Origin: Thaumasiovibrio occultus
GTDB taxonomy: Bacteria; Pseudomonadota; Gammaproteobacteria; Enterobacterales; Vibrionaceae
Assembly: GCA_019703815.1 (NCBI GenBank)
Contig: AP023052.1
Span: 372,001 to 436,000, forward strand
DNA: 64,000 bases
Reading direction: 5' to 3'
The translations under genes and the position numbers were made by a program. The notes under the pieces were generated by a model. It searched no databases and was not told the DNA's origin. It saw only the letters and a program-made list of their open reading frames with translations. This document shows positions 1 through 8,668 of this stretch, piece by piece. Numbering within the stretch: the stretch's first letter is position 1; the number at the start of each line of letters is the position of its first letter.

Positions 1-2
1 GC

Positions 3-1145
3 TTAAAACAGCTGGCGGCGTTGTGGGGCGTGTCGTTGAGCTTCCCACAATCGAACTGTGACATGCTGGCTAGCACGTTGCTACAGTGTGCGTCGGAAGC
101 GGCCAGTTTAGAGCTGGTGCGGATGATGGATAAGCCGGCGTTGATCACTTTACGTCGCGGCGAAGAAAAACCGATCCATGCGGTCATTTATGCCGTCGAT
201 GGTCAGTTTGTTGAGCTGTTGGTGAACGGACATCGCTTGAAAGCGACCCATGATTGGCTGCTAGAGCACTGGGAAGATAAAGTTATCTGGTTGTGGATGC
301 CGCCTTATACTGACACCGTGATTTATTCTGGGCAGCAAGGTGAGCCGGTGATCTGGCTTGATAAGCGTCTGTCACTGGTGCTGGGTGAAGCGCCGTTAGA
401 GACCGATACCTTGAATCGCGTATTGCGTGGCCGAGTATCACGCTTCCAGCAGATGCAAGGGTTGAGTGCGGATGGCATTCCGGGGCCGATGACCTTAATG
501 GCGTTGCAATCAGCGCTACAACTGCCGGGGCCAACGCTATCGCCGCAAGATCAGCGTCTTGAACCGCAAGCCGAACCGTTGGCGTTTGTTCCAATGGCGG
601 CGCTGCCAAAAACCACCCCGTTGTCGTTGACCAGTCCGAAAGTCTCGGAGCTACGTCAAGCGGACATTCCGGTGGCGATTGCGCCTAAGCCTGAGGCAAG
701 TTCAACGGCAGCACAACCGCCAGCGCAGCCGCGCTCGGTATCTGATGACGAGCTGGGCGAGCTTGATCTGTCTGCGCTGTCTCCTGAGCTGGCTGAACGG
801 GTGCAAGCGGCACTGAGTGAAACCGCAGGGCAGGGCGGCGAAGCCGAAGAGGTAACGTCTCCGGCTGAGCCTGTGGTGCCAGAGGAAATCACCCAATCGT
901 CAGGTGAAGTAGTGCCGATTGTTGATTTGCCCGCCGAGGTGCAAAGCAAGCTACCGTCGATGAACTTCCAAACTCACATCTATGCGTCAACCTCGGACGC
1001 GCGTTGGATCAAAGTGAACGACAGAGAGCTGTGGGAAGGGGATGAAGTTGCGCCGGGCTTGCTGGTTGAGAAGATCGGTCCCAACCATGTTGAGCTTGGC
1101 TTTGAAGGCTATCATTTCTTTGTGCCGTCATTGTCGGAGTGGTAA
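3..1145 (+). CDS. gspAB: Fused GspA/GspB type II secretion protein, C-terminal part
   Basis: The reading frame is open to the left edge, so the gene starts outside the window; the TTG at 21 is not a convincing start. The visible part begins with the region after the ATPase domain of an ExeA/GspA-like protein. A peptidoglycan-binding repeat follows (FQQMQGLSADGIPGPMTLMAL), then a proline/alanine-rich linker. It ends in a GspB/PulB-like domain (DARWIKVNDRELWEGDEVAPG). In Aeromonas, ExeA and ExeB are separate and form a complex that uses peptidoglycan binding to help the secretin reach the outer membrane. Here both parts lie in one chain, a form I recall from several vibrios. The periplasmic half is what is seen. 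A strong terminator follows directly, so this is the last gene of its unit. Confidence 0.85.
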   Translation, partial: LKQLAALWGVSLSFPQSNCDMLASTLLQCASEAASLELVRMMDKPALITLRRGEEKPIHAVIYAVDGQFVELLVNGHRLKATHDWLLEHWEDKVIWLWMPPYTDTVIYSGQQGEPVIWLDKRLSLVLGEAPLETDTLNRVLRGRVSRFQQMQGLSADGIPGPMTLMALQSALQLPGPTLSPQDQRLEPQAEPLAFVPMAALPKTTPLSLTSPKVSELRQADIPVAIAPKPEASSTAAQPPAQPRSVSDDELGELDLSALSPELAERVQAALSETAGQGGEAEEVTSPAEPVVPEEITQSSGEVVPIVDLPAEVQSKLPSMNFQTHIYASTSDARWIKVNDRELWEGDEVAPGLLVEKIGPNHVELGFEGYHFFVPSLSEW

Positions 1146-1175
1146 TACCGCGATAGCCTGATCGGGAAGAAAGAC

Positions 1176-1199
1176 AAAAGGGGCGTTCAGCCCCTTTTT
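1176..1199 (+). terminator. Rho-independent terminator after gspAB
   Basis: AAAAGGGGC, loop GTTCA, GCCCCTTTT plus T-run. It lies 30 bp after the gspAB stop. Confidence 0.85.
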
Positions 1200-1215
1200 G
1201 ATATGACGAGCAATA

Positions 1216-1242
1216 AAAACGCCACCGCAAGGGTGGCGTTTT
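1216..1242. terminator. Second hairpin between convergent genes
   Basis: AAAACGCCACC, loop GCAAG, GGTGGCGTTTT. The A and T arms would let it work from either side, for gspAB on the plus strand or the SH3 gene on the minus strand. Confidence 0.7.
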
Positions 1243-1300
1243 CGTGTTGTGTAGCGTAACAAGTTCGGTGACGACGGCGTTGCCAAGCAGTCAGAACTGT

Positions 1301-1909
1301 TTATGCCCAGCCGCCAGCTTTCTTGCGCTTGCGTGGCATCATTGATGGCAACAATAGGCCTAGTAGCAAGCCAATACCGGCCACCACGCCACCGCGTAGG
1401 AACCATTTCATTAGCAGATCGTTTTGCTGCTTATCGAGCTTAGAGCGCATTGAACGCATCTCGGTTTCCGCTGCTGTTAGCTGCTTAGTCAACAGATCGT
1501 TCGCTTCTTGTAGCTCTGAAACTTGCGTTTGGCTGTCGCTCAGCTCGGTGTTAAGCGCCGATTGGTGCTCGTTAGCTGTAGCTTGTGCATTTTCTAGCTG
1601 CGATTTGGTGTCAGCCAGCTCTTGCTCTAGCGCAGGCAGGCGATCTTTCAAACCCGGTGTTTGCGAAATAAAGTCGCCCTGCACCCAGCCGTTACGGCCG
1701 CGAGCGTCGGTAATACGGATATACTTGCCGCTGCGCTCATGCATTGACACTTTCGCGCCCGCATTCACACTGCCCACGATGCGGTATTGCGTACCTGGAC
1801 CAGCGTGCATGTAAGTAAATAAATTATCAGAGATATAGCGCGTTTGCGCCGCGTAGGCAGACATCGAGAATGTACAAGCCAACAAAAGTAAGCGGATCAG
1901 GTGCTTCAC
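1301..1909 (-). CDS. SH3 domain envelope protein, YgiM-like (TIGR04211 type)
   Basis: This 202 aa protein starts with a signal peptide (residues 1-20, ending SAYAA). A bacterial SH3 domain follows (about 22-88, with YTHAGPGTQYR-like spacing seen as YMHAGPGTQYRIVG and NGWVQGDF). Residues 92-165 form a coiled coil rich in Q, E and L. One membrane helix (about 169-189) precedes a short basic tail (RKRKK). The layout is that of E. coli YgiM, an inner-membrane-anchored periplasmic protein of unclear function; SH3b domains commonly bind cell-wall material. It stands alone on the minus strand between gspAB and the phosphate transporter gene. Assignment to the family is solid; a precise role cannot be read from the sequence. 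Confidence 0.85.
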   Translation of the reverse strand: MKHLIRLLLLACTFSMSAYAAQTRYISDNLFTYMHAGPGTQYRIVGSVNAGAKVSMHERSGKYIRITDARGRNGWVQGDFISQTPGLKDRLPALEQELADTKSQLENAQATANEHQSALNTELSDSQTQVSELQEANDLLTKQLTAAETEMRSMRSKLDKQQNDLLMKWFLRGGVVAGIGLLLGLLLPSMMPRKRKKAGGWA

Positions 1910-2028
1910 TTTGGAACCTTTCTAGTGAGTCTAATTTGGGGTCTTGGGGCCAGAATAGTAAAAAGATATTGCGAGGGTTGCAACAACAGAGAGGGGCGAA
2001 CCCCTCTCAATTAGCGGAACATCACTTC

Positions 2029-3297
2029 TTAACCAATCATGACTTGCATGATCTTAAAGAATATGACTGCGAGGAATGCCCCTGCTGGCAGGGTGATCAC
2101 CCACGAAGCCACGATATTACGCACCACGCCAAGATTCAGCGCTGCGATGCCACGAGCAAAGCCCACGCCCAATACTGCGCCCACCAATGTTTGAGTGGTT
2201 GAAATTGGGAGACCTGTACCAGAAGCCAGTACAACGGTCGATGCTGTTGCAAGCTGCGCCGCAAAACCGCGGCTTGGAGTGAGCTCGGTGATGCCGGTGC
2301 CCACAGTCGCCATGACTTTGTGGCCCAGTGTCGCAAGGCCAATCACGATACCAATACCGCCCAGTGGCAAGATCCACCATGCAATTTCGGTTTTATCGGC
2401 AATTTGCCCCATGTTTTCAACGGTCGATACAATTGCAGATAGCGGACCAATCGCGTTCGCCACGTCGTTAGAGCCGTGTGCAAACGCCATCGCACACGCG
2501 GTGATCACCATCAGCAGGCTAAAGACACGCTCAACACCGGCATAACCGTTACCGTCAACGGCGTTTTCGTCGTCGGTGTATTTGCGTTGAATGTAGAAGT
2601 AGCCCACGACCATTACCACCAAAGAAACCGCCGCAGACGCAACCCACGCTTGGCCTGTCGTCAGGTGAAGACCGACGTGTTTTAGACCCTTAGTGATGGT
2701 CACCAACGCGATGATCAGCGTGGTCAGGAACATGTAGGCTGGCACGTAGCGTTTCGCGTTTTGCAGCGGATCGGACGTATCGAAAATAAAGCGCTGGGCA
2801 CTAACGAAAATAATGTAAGCGAACACCCCTGAAATAAACGGCGTCACTAACCAACTACCCACGATCCCTTGTACTGAGCTCCAATCGACCGCTTCTGTAC
2901 CCACAGAGATACACGCGAAACCGATGATCGCACCAATGATTGAGTGCGTGGTAGAGACCGGCCAACCCATGTAAGAAGCCACGATCAACCATGCCCCTGC
3001 CGCCAGTAGCGACGACATCATGCCGTAAACCAGCACATCAGGTTGGTCGAGGAAGAGGTTGGTGTCGATCACCCCTTTACGAATGGTATCGGTGACTTCC
3101 CCGCCCGCTAAATACGCACCGGCAAATTCGAAAATCATCGCGATGATGATTGCTTGTTTAACGGTTAGCGCCTTTGAGCCTACGGAGGTACCCATGGCGT
3201 TGGCAACGTCGTTTGCGCCGATACCGATCGCCATAAGGAGGCCAAATACGGCAGCGACAAGAACAATCAGTGTGCCGTATTGCGTCAAAATTTCCAT
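2029..3297 (-). CDS. pit: Low-affinity inorganic phosphate transporter (PiT family)
   Basis: This 422 aa membrane protein has about ten or more helices and the inverted duplication typical of PHO4/PiT carriers. The signature appears near the N terminus as GANDVANAMGTSVGSKAL and again in the second half as HGSNDVANAIGPLSAIVS. PiT proteins import phosphate, often as a metal-phosphate complex, driven by proton or sodium gradients. The DUF47 gene directly upstream on the same strand (76 bp gap) is the usual partner in this arrangement. Length fits the shorter bacterial PiT class rather than the roughly 500 aa E. coli PitA. Confidence 0.92.
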   Translation of the reverse strand: MEILTQYGTLIVLVAAVFGLLMAIGIGANDVANAMGTSVGSKALTVKQAIIIAMIFEFAGAYLAGGEVTDTIRKGVIDTNLFLDQPDVLVYGMMSSLLAAGAWLIVASYMGWPVSTTHSIIGAIIGFACISVGTEAVDWSSVQGIVGSWLVTPFISGVFAYIIFVSAQRFIFDTSDPLQNAKRYVPAYMFLTTLIIALVTITKGLKHVGLHLTTGQAWVASAAVSLVVMVVGYFYIQRKYTDDENAVDGNGYAGVERVFSLLMVITACAMAFAHGSNDVANAIGPLSAIVSTVENMGQIADKTEIAWWILPLGGIGIVIGLATLGHKVMATVGTGITELTPSRGFAAQLATASTVVLASGTGLPISTTQTLVGAVLGVGFARGIAALNLGVVRNIVASWVITLPAGAFLAVIFFKIMQVMIG

Positions 3298-3373
3298 TGT
3301 ATAAACCTATCTTTCGAACACGGTTAAGTGTAACCGTGCGCTATAAACTAATCCGACGCAGTTGATGGTTGTA

Positions 3374-4054
3374 TCAACTGCGGGACAACATCAGTTCTAA
3401 ACGCGAGCCAACGCGTTGTGCTTGGTCTGCGATGCCACCAACCCACTCAAGAATTTTGTACAGAAACATCACATCAACAGGGTTGTAGTCTGCTTCGATA
3501 TCCAAAAGTTGCTTGCGGAGTTTGATTTGCATGCTGTCAGTATCGTCTTCGATAGCATCAAGCTGGTGGATCATTTCTTCAACGAGGTTGACTTCGCGAC
3601 CTTTGAAACCGGTTTCGATAAGTTCATCCAGTTCATGGATCGCTTTTCTTGCTTGTTTAGCCGCATCAATACAGCGCGCGACATAAGCAATAAAGTCTGG
3701 ATACATTGGATCAGGGATGCGGAGTTGACGGCCATAAACACGGCCCGCGATATCTTTAGCGATGTTGGCGAGCTTGTCTTGCTGTGTCAGCAAACCCAAC
3801 ATGTCAGTGCGGTCGACAGGCAAGAAAAGACCGCGAGGAAGGCTAAGGCGAATTTCGCGCTTTAGCTTATCAGCGTCTTTCTCTAGTCGAGAGATCTTAG
3901 CGCGTTCTTCTTCGGCAAGCTCCCAGTCACGCTGGTGGCAGGCTTCGAAGAATGGAAGAAGTTGCTCGCAACACGAGTGCACTTTCGTGACGTGCTCTTG
4001 CAACGGTTTAAATGGGGACTTTGCAAACAGTCCCAAGATGGTATTCATCGGCAT
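3374..4054 (-). CDS. DUF47/TIGR00153 PhoU-like partner of the phosphate transporter
   Basis: This is a helical cytoplasmic protein of 226 aa beginning MPMNTILGLFAKSPFKPLQEH, characteristic of the TIGR00153 (DUF47) family. It has the acidic, all-alpha character of PhoU-like domains. I chose the ATG at 4054 because the purine-rich AAGG lies about 10 bases ahead of it. The in-frame GTG at 4063 would sit almost on top of that sequence. It precedes pit on the same strand and probably forms an operon with it. The family is thought to modulate PiT transport or phosphate signalling, but its mechanism is not established. Confidence 0.9.
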   Translation of the reverse strand: MPMNTILGLFAKSPFKPLQEHVTKVHSCCEQLLPFFEACHQRDWELAEEERAKISRLEKDADKLKREIRLSLPRGLFLPVDRTDMLGLLTQQDKLANIAKDIAGRVYGRQLRIPDPMYPDFIAYVARCIDAAKQARKAIHELDELIETGFKGREVNLVEEMIHQLDAIEDDTDSMQIKLRKQLLDIEADYNPVDVMFLYKILEWVGGIADQAQRVGSRLELMLSRS

Positions 4055-4237
4055 GTGCTTCACACCTTTTACACGTCAAATTGACGAAAATATAAGCGAT
4101 GATTGTGAAGCAGCGCATGTTACTCCATCCACACCGACTTTAAAATTATTTTTATGTCTATACATCCCGCAAAATTCGGCTTGCCGTGAGGAAAATTTGC
4201 CCATATCCTTGGAATGACACGTTTTGTAGGGTTATGT

Positions 4238-5755
4238 ATGGAAACCGAGATAGAACTGAAATTTTTCGTTTCAGCCCAGTTTTCGCAATATTTAACTTCG
4301 AAAATTGAACAATACAAAGTGTTGCAGCAAGGAGTTCGCGAACTCGGCAACACTTATTACGATACGCCTACCAACCAACTTCGTCAGCACGATATTGGGT
4401 TGAGGATCCGTCGATTTGACGATGTTCATATTCAGACTCTGAAAACGGCCGGTCGGGTTGTTGCGGGGCTGCATCAACGCCCTGAATACAACGCCGAGCT
4501 TTCTGGCAATACGTTGGATTTATCGTTGATCCCAGCGCAAGCGTGGCCAGAGCACTTCGATGTCGCGGCATTAAATGCCGAGCTGCATCCTCTGTTTTCC
4601 ACCAATTTCTCTCGTCAACAATGGCTAGTGGCGCTCAATGATGGCGCGCAGATTGAAATCGCATTCGATCAAGGCCAGGTGTTAGCGAATGAGCAAACGG
4701 ATGACATCTGTGAAGTCGAGTTAGAGCTGAAATCGGGTCAAGCTGATGCCTTGTTCACTCTCGCCCGCGAGTTGTGTGCCGATGGTGGCATTCGCTTGGG
4801 TAATTTGAGCAAAGCGGCGCGTGGCTATCGCTTAGCGAGTGGTTATCAAGGCGATCCGGTGCGCTCACTGTCGTTGGTTGATATCACGGACACCGATTCA
4901 GTCGAGCAAGTCTTCGTCAAAAGCTTGGATCACGCTCTTGCGCACTGGCATTACCACGAGCAAATCTACTTTGAGCGTCAGTCACCGAATGCGTTGAAGC
5001 AAATTCGCGTGGCGATCCAATTCATCATGCAGATCTTGTCAGTGTTTGGCGCTTTGGTGCCAAAACGCGGCAGTGCGGTGATCCGCCAAGAGCTAAAATG
5101 GCTGCGTGGCGAGTTAAACTGGCTTGATGAAGCCAACAGCATTGAGATCTTAACCGAAGACAAAGGTCATACTTTGCGCAAACTTGATGCGCGTAAGTCT
5201 TTGGTCAAGCAATTGAAAAAACGCCGTGAGCGTTTACCTGAAGCTGACGACATGCTGGCGTTGTTCCAGTCTGCCCGTTACTGCTCTTTGTTGCTCGATC
5301 TTAGCCGTTGGATCATCAGCCGCGGTTGGCAGCCAATGCTTGATGAAAAATCGAAGGATAAGCTGGTTGAGCCGGTCAAAGAGTTTGCGGATCAATGTTT
5401 GTCGTACTCGTGGCAAGAGCTGATGGATGTATTACCTATCGACAGCCAATTGAGCGCTGAAGATTACATTGGGTTATACACCAAACTGTCGCGTAACCTG
5501 CTCACCGGCATGTGTTTCGGTAAGCTGTACGATGAAGAGGTGTGTGATTCTTTCCGCCTGCCTTGGTATGACTTGCTGCAAGGGATTGAAGATCTGCAGC
5601 AATTGGCGTTGATCGGTAAGTTGCTCGACAAGCAACCGGATCCTGAAGATCGCGAGCAGATCAGCAAGTGGTTGAGCCGTAAGCAAAGCTCGCTGCTCAG
5701 TGCGATGCAGCAAACCCGTGATAACAGTTTAACGCTGGATGCCTACTGGCCTTAA
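4238..5755 (+). CDS. ygiF: Inorganic triphosphatase, CYTH-CHAD protein (YgiF-like)
   Basis: The N-terminal half is a CYTH domain with the metal-binding ExExK motif at residues 4-8 (EIELK). It also carries further charged strands such as GLRIRRF and DICEVELELKSG. The C-terminal half (about 215-505) is a helical CHAD domain rich in conserved His, Arg and Lys. E. coli YgiF hydrolyses inorganic triphosphate, and CHAD domains bind polyphosphate. The track-type start at 4214 lacks a ribosome site; the ATG at 4238 follows AGGG by seven bases and gives the expected METEIELKF start. At 505 aa it is longer than E. coli YgiF (about 433 aa), mainly in the CHAD part. The gene faces away from pit/DUF47 and ends at a strong terminator. 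Confidence 0.9.
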   Translation: METEIELKFFVSAQFSQYLTSKIEQYKVLQQGVRELGNTYYDTPTNQLRQHDIGLRIRRFDDVHIQTLKTAGRVVAGLHQRPEYNAELSGNTLDLSLIPAQAWPEHFDVAALNAELHPLFSTNFSRQQWLVALNDGAQIEIAFDQGQVLANEQTDDICEVELELKSGQADALFTLARELCADGGIRLGNLSKAARGYRLASGYQGDPVRSLSLVDITDTDSVEQVFVKSLDHALAHWHYHEQIYFERQSPNALKQIRVAIQFIMQILSVFGALVPKRGSAVIRQELKWLRGELNWLDEANSIEILTEDKGHTLRKLDARKSLVKQLKKRRERLPEADDMLALFQSARYCSLLLDLSRWIISRGWQPMLDEKSKDKLVEPVKEFADQCLSYSWQELMDVLPIDSQLSAEDYIGLYTKLSRNLLTGMCFGKLYDEEVCDSFRLPWYDLLQGIEDLQQLALIGKLLDKQPDPEDREQISKWLSRKQSSLLSAMQQTRDNSLTLDAYWP

Positions 5756-5767
5756 CAGTGTGAGATG

Positions 5768-5798
5768 AAAAAACGCCACCGTTTCCGGTGGCGTTTTT
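5768..5798 (+). terminator. Rho-independent terminator after ygiF
   Basis: AAAACGCCACC, loop GTTTCC, GGTGGCGTTTTT. The A-tract on the other arm could also serve the ion channel gene on the minus strand. Confidence 0.85.
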
Positions 5799-5846
5799 GT
5801 TTGAGCTGTCCCGTGCTAGAGATGACTGGTATTCGCCGTGAGCGAT

Positions 5847-6728
5847 CTAGTGATCCTCCGGTGTATCTCGATTCTCAGCGCGAGCGTCTCTGTGTTTTTC
5901 TTCCTGCGTCTCTCTATCTTTCTCGCGCTCAGGCGCGTCTACATCCTGCGCGTCTGTGCTCTGGGCGTCGAGATCAAGGGCATCGAGGCGTTTCTCTATC
6001 GCACTGAGTTTAGCCAAGATCTGATGCTGATTGGCCAGCAGGATCCGCATGTCTTGATCCGCTTCTTCCTCTGCCTTGGCTTGGTGGCGTTTTTGAATAC
6101 CGCTGCTGACTAAGCCCGCGATCATACCGAAAATCGCGATCCCTGAGACGATTACCGCTGCCGCCACCACTCGTCCCCAAAAGGTGACGGGGAAATAGTC
6201 GCCATAGCCGACGGTGGAAATCGTGACTAATACCCACCAAATTGCATCTGAAATGCTGTTAATCGATGCATTGGGATCGGTACTTTCTGCCATCAGCATT
6301 GAGGTCGAGCCAACGGTGAAGATCAAGGTGAGGAGTAAAATTAATGAGGCAAAGGTGGTTTCAGTGGGCTCTTGCGCTAAGCGCGATAGTACGTGTCGAC
6401 TTTGTCTAAATAAACGGATGATCCGAAATATTTGTACGATACGGGCGTAACGTAAAAAACCGATCAGCGGTACGCTGGCGACAAAGTCTATCCAGTGGTA
6501 GCTCAAGTAATGGCGACGATCATTACTGCGCCATAAATCGAACAATAATTGCGACCAAAAGATGACGCAAATGGTGGCATCCACTTTCAATAACCATTCA
6601 TGGATCTCACTGTTATTGTGATAGAGCAGCGCAAAGGTGATGACAATCAAAGAAACTAGCGAAAGGCCAAAAGACATTAGGCTCAAAGGGTACAATTCAT
6701 GGTCACGAGATGTGTTTTTGTTCATCAT
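5847..6728 (-). CDS. Voltage-gated-type potassium channel
   Basis: The protein is about 293 aa with a six-helix layout. The first helices lie near residues 15-65. An S4-like segment follows, with spaced arginines (RYARIVQIFRIIRLFRQSR). The pore has the selectivity filter TISTVGYGDYFP, followed by the S6 helix. A charged cytoplasmic coiled coil follows, rich in E, D, R and Q (DALDLDAQSTDAQDVDAPER). The TVGYGD filter defines a K+ channel. The frame stays open 216 bases further upstream, but that extension is not channel-like. I prefer the paired ATG codons at 6728/6725, before MNKNTSRDHELYP. It probably sets membrane potential or K+ leak; no partner gene is adjacent. Confidence 0.85.
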   Translation of the reverse strand: MMNKNTSRDHELYPLSLMSFGLSLVSLIVITFALLYHNNSEIHEWLLKVDATICVIFWSQLLFDLWRSNDRRHYLSYHWIDFVASVPLIGFLRYARIVQIFRIIRLFRQSRHVLSRLAQEPTETTFASLILLLTLIFTVGSTSMLMAESTDPNASINSISDAIWWVLVTISTVGYGDYFPVTFWGRVVAAAVIVSGIAIFGMIAGLVSSGIQKRHQAKAEEEADQDMRILLANQHQILAKLSAIEKRLDALDLDAQSTDAQDVDAPEREKDRETQEEKHRDARAENRDTPEDH

Positions 6729-6928
6729 TATTCTGCCAGTATTCAAACGCTTACATAAATGTCTAAGGATTTTCTTGGCGTTCGTTTGAGTCACTATTTT
6801 TGAGAAAAAGCACGCAAAAAAGTCGCGGCTAAAATAATCGATTAGCCTGCCGATAAATATAAACAGATAGGCTCTGTAAGTGTTAGTCAAATTTGTGTTG
6901 AGAGCCAGCGAATTTAGGGAGCAAGCGT

Positions 6929-8497
6929 ATGGCGTTATTGACATTTAAACCGTGGGAACGCGTGGTGTCAGATATTAAATTGACCCACAAACTGGTACTG
7001 CTAATGGTGTTCAGCTCGGTCATTGTCATCGGCAAACAGCTGTGGGACGCCCATACTTTCCGCCATTCTCTGCTCGATATGCAGCGCCATTCGATGGAAG
7101 AGATCGCTGCGGCTAACAAAGCCATGCTCGGCGTCTTGTATGCCGAATCGCCGGATACCATTGAAACCGCGTTAACGGCTGCCAACGACGGCTACGGCCA
7201 AGATATTTTTGTGTATGTCACCAGTGCCAAGCAGGGTCTGGTGATCGGTCACGACACACAACAACAGTTCAACCAATTACCTCACGCCAATCAATTGAGC
7301 ACTCTCAATGCGGCTACCTTATGGCCGCTTGTAGGCGGACAAGCTTATGAGTACGCGCTACCGACCGGCATGGATGACTGGACCGTGGTGGTGAACATGA
7401 CCACGGCTGATGTCGAGCATTACTACCAAGCCTATCTGTGGCAAGTGAAATGGCAAACCGGCGTGATGATTGCGGTGTTCTTGGTGCTGCTTTTGGGCGC
7501 GTCTCGCGTGATGTTGCGCCAATTTGGTTACTTAGGCGGCGCGATTAAACAGATGGCGAACCGCGAGCTTAATCAATCGATTGACATGCGCTGTAAAGAT
7601 GAGTTCGGTGAGTTGGCAAGAGAGCTTGAGCGCACCCGAGTGCAACTGCGCGATGTGGTGTTGAATCAGCGCCAAACCTCGCAAGAGTTGTCAGAAGTCA
7701 CGGAAATCATGACCTTGAGCATGCAAGAAACCCGTGAGGCGGCGCAGGAAGAGTTTAATGAAATCGACCAACTCGCTTCGGCGATGAGCGAAATGACCTC
7801 AACGGTGATGACGGTAGCAGAGCATGCCAAGAACGCCTCTGATGCGACTCAAGGCACCTCCGGCCAAGCCAAGCAAGGGCAGGCGTTTGTCACCCAAACC
7901 ATTCAGACTATCGAGCAGCTCTCAAAAGATATCCGTGAATCAGCGGGCGCGGTGAACCAAGTGGAAGAGCGTGTGGAGCGCATTAGCTCGGTGGTGACCA
8001 CCATTCAAAGCATTTCTGAGCAAACCAACTTGCTGGCCTTGAACGCCGCGATTGAAGCCGCTCGCGCTGGTGATGCGGGGCGCGGTTTTGCGGTCGTCGC
8101 CGATGAAGTGCGCAAGCTGGCGGGCAGCACGGGTGAAGCAACGGTCGAGATCCAAGAGATGATCTCTCAGCTTCAGCACAGCGCCCAAGAGGCGGTGGAC
8201 TTAATGGAGCAAAGCGTCACCGAAGCGGCGGAAGGGGTCGAGCTGGTGACCAAAGCCGGCATGGAGCTCGATAGCATTGTGCATAAGGTGCAAGAGATCA
8301 ACGACATGAACTTCCACATTGCCTCTGCAGCTGAGCAGCAAAGCCAAGTGGCGGATGAAATGAATGAGAATCTCAACAACGTCCGTGTGCTGGTGGAAGG
8401 CTCGGTGACAGTGGTGACTGAGCTGACGGAAACCGCTGAAGAGATGCAAAAAACCGCCGCCGAGATGGAAGACAAGATCAAAGCTTTTGTTGTCTAA
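6929..8497 (+). CDS. Methyl-accepting chemotaxis protein
   Basis: This 522 aa receptor has one membrane helix near residues 21-40. A periplasmic sensor of about 130 residues follows, with a Cache-like feel ([18 protein letters not shown]). The second helix is near 175-195, then a HAMP region ([27 protein letters not shown]) and a long coiled-coil signalling domain. The signalling tip reads [20 protein letters not shown], followed by [15 protein letters not shown], which binds CheA and CheW. The ligand cannot be told from sequence. AGGGAG lies ten bases before the ATG. No chemotaxis genes adjoin, as is usual for the many orphan receptors of vibrios. Confidence 0.93.
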   Translation: MALLTFKPWERVVSDIKLTHKLVLLMVFSSVIVIGKQLWDAHTFRHSLLDMQRHSMEEIAAANKAMLGVLYAESPDTIETALTAANDGYGQDIFVYVTSAKQGLVIGHDTQQQFNQLPHANQLSTLNAATLWPLVGGQAYEYALPTGMDDWTVVVNMTTADVEHYYQAYLWQVKWQTGVMIAVFLVLLLGASRVMLRQFGYLGGAIKQMANRELNQSIDMRCKDEFGELARELERTRVQLRDVVLNQRQTSQELSEVTEIMTLSMQETREAAQEEFNEIDQLASAMSEMTSTVMTVAEHAKNASDATQGTSGQAKQGQAFVTQTIQTIEQLSKDIRESAGAVNQVEERVERISSVVTTIQSISEQTNLLALNAAIEAARAGDAGRGFAVVADEVRKLAGSTGEATVEIQEMISQLQHSAQEAVDLMEQSVTEAAEGVELVTKAGMELDSIVHKVQEINDMNFHIASAAEQQSQVADEMNENLNNVRVLVEGSVTVVTELTETAEEMQKTAAEMEDKIKAFVV

Positions 8498-8668
8498 GCC
8501 CAATTTTCATCTTCAACAGACCGTGCCGGGTTGAATTGCTGGCGCGAGTCTGTAATAAAGGGAGATATCGCACGAGGGTAATAGCATCAGGGAGGTGACT
8601 TTTGTGGTTCTCTGAGTTTACGTCGGCCTCGTGGCCTTCAATAAAAATAACTAGCAGAGACAACATCT

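Noticed and set aside
6729-6944. 72-residue extension of the potassium channel
   Set aside because: Not similar to channel N termini and overlaps the promoter region and start of the chemotaxis receptor gene.
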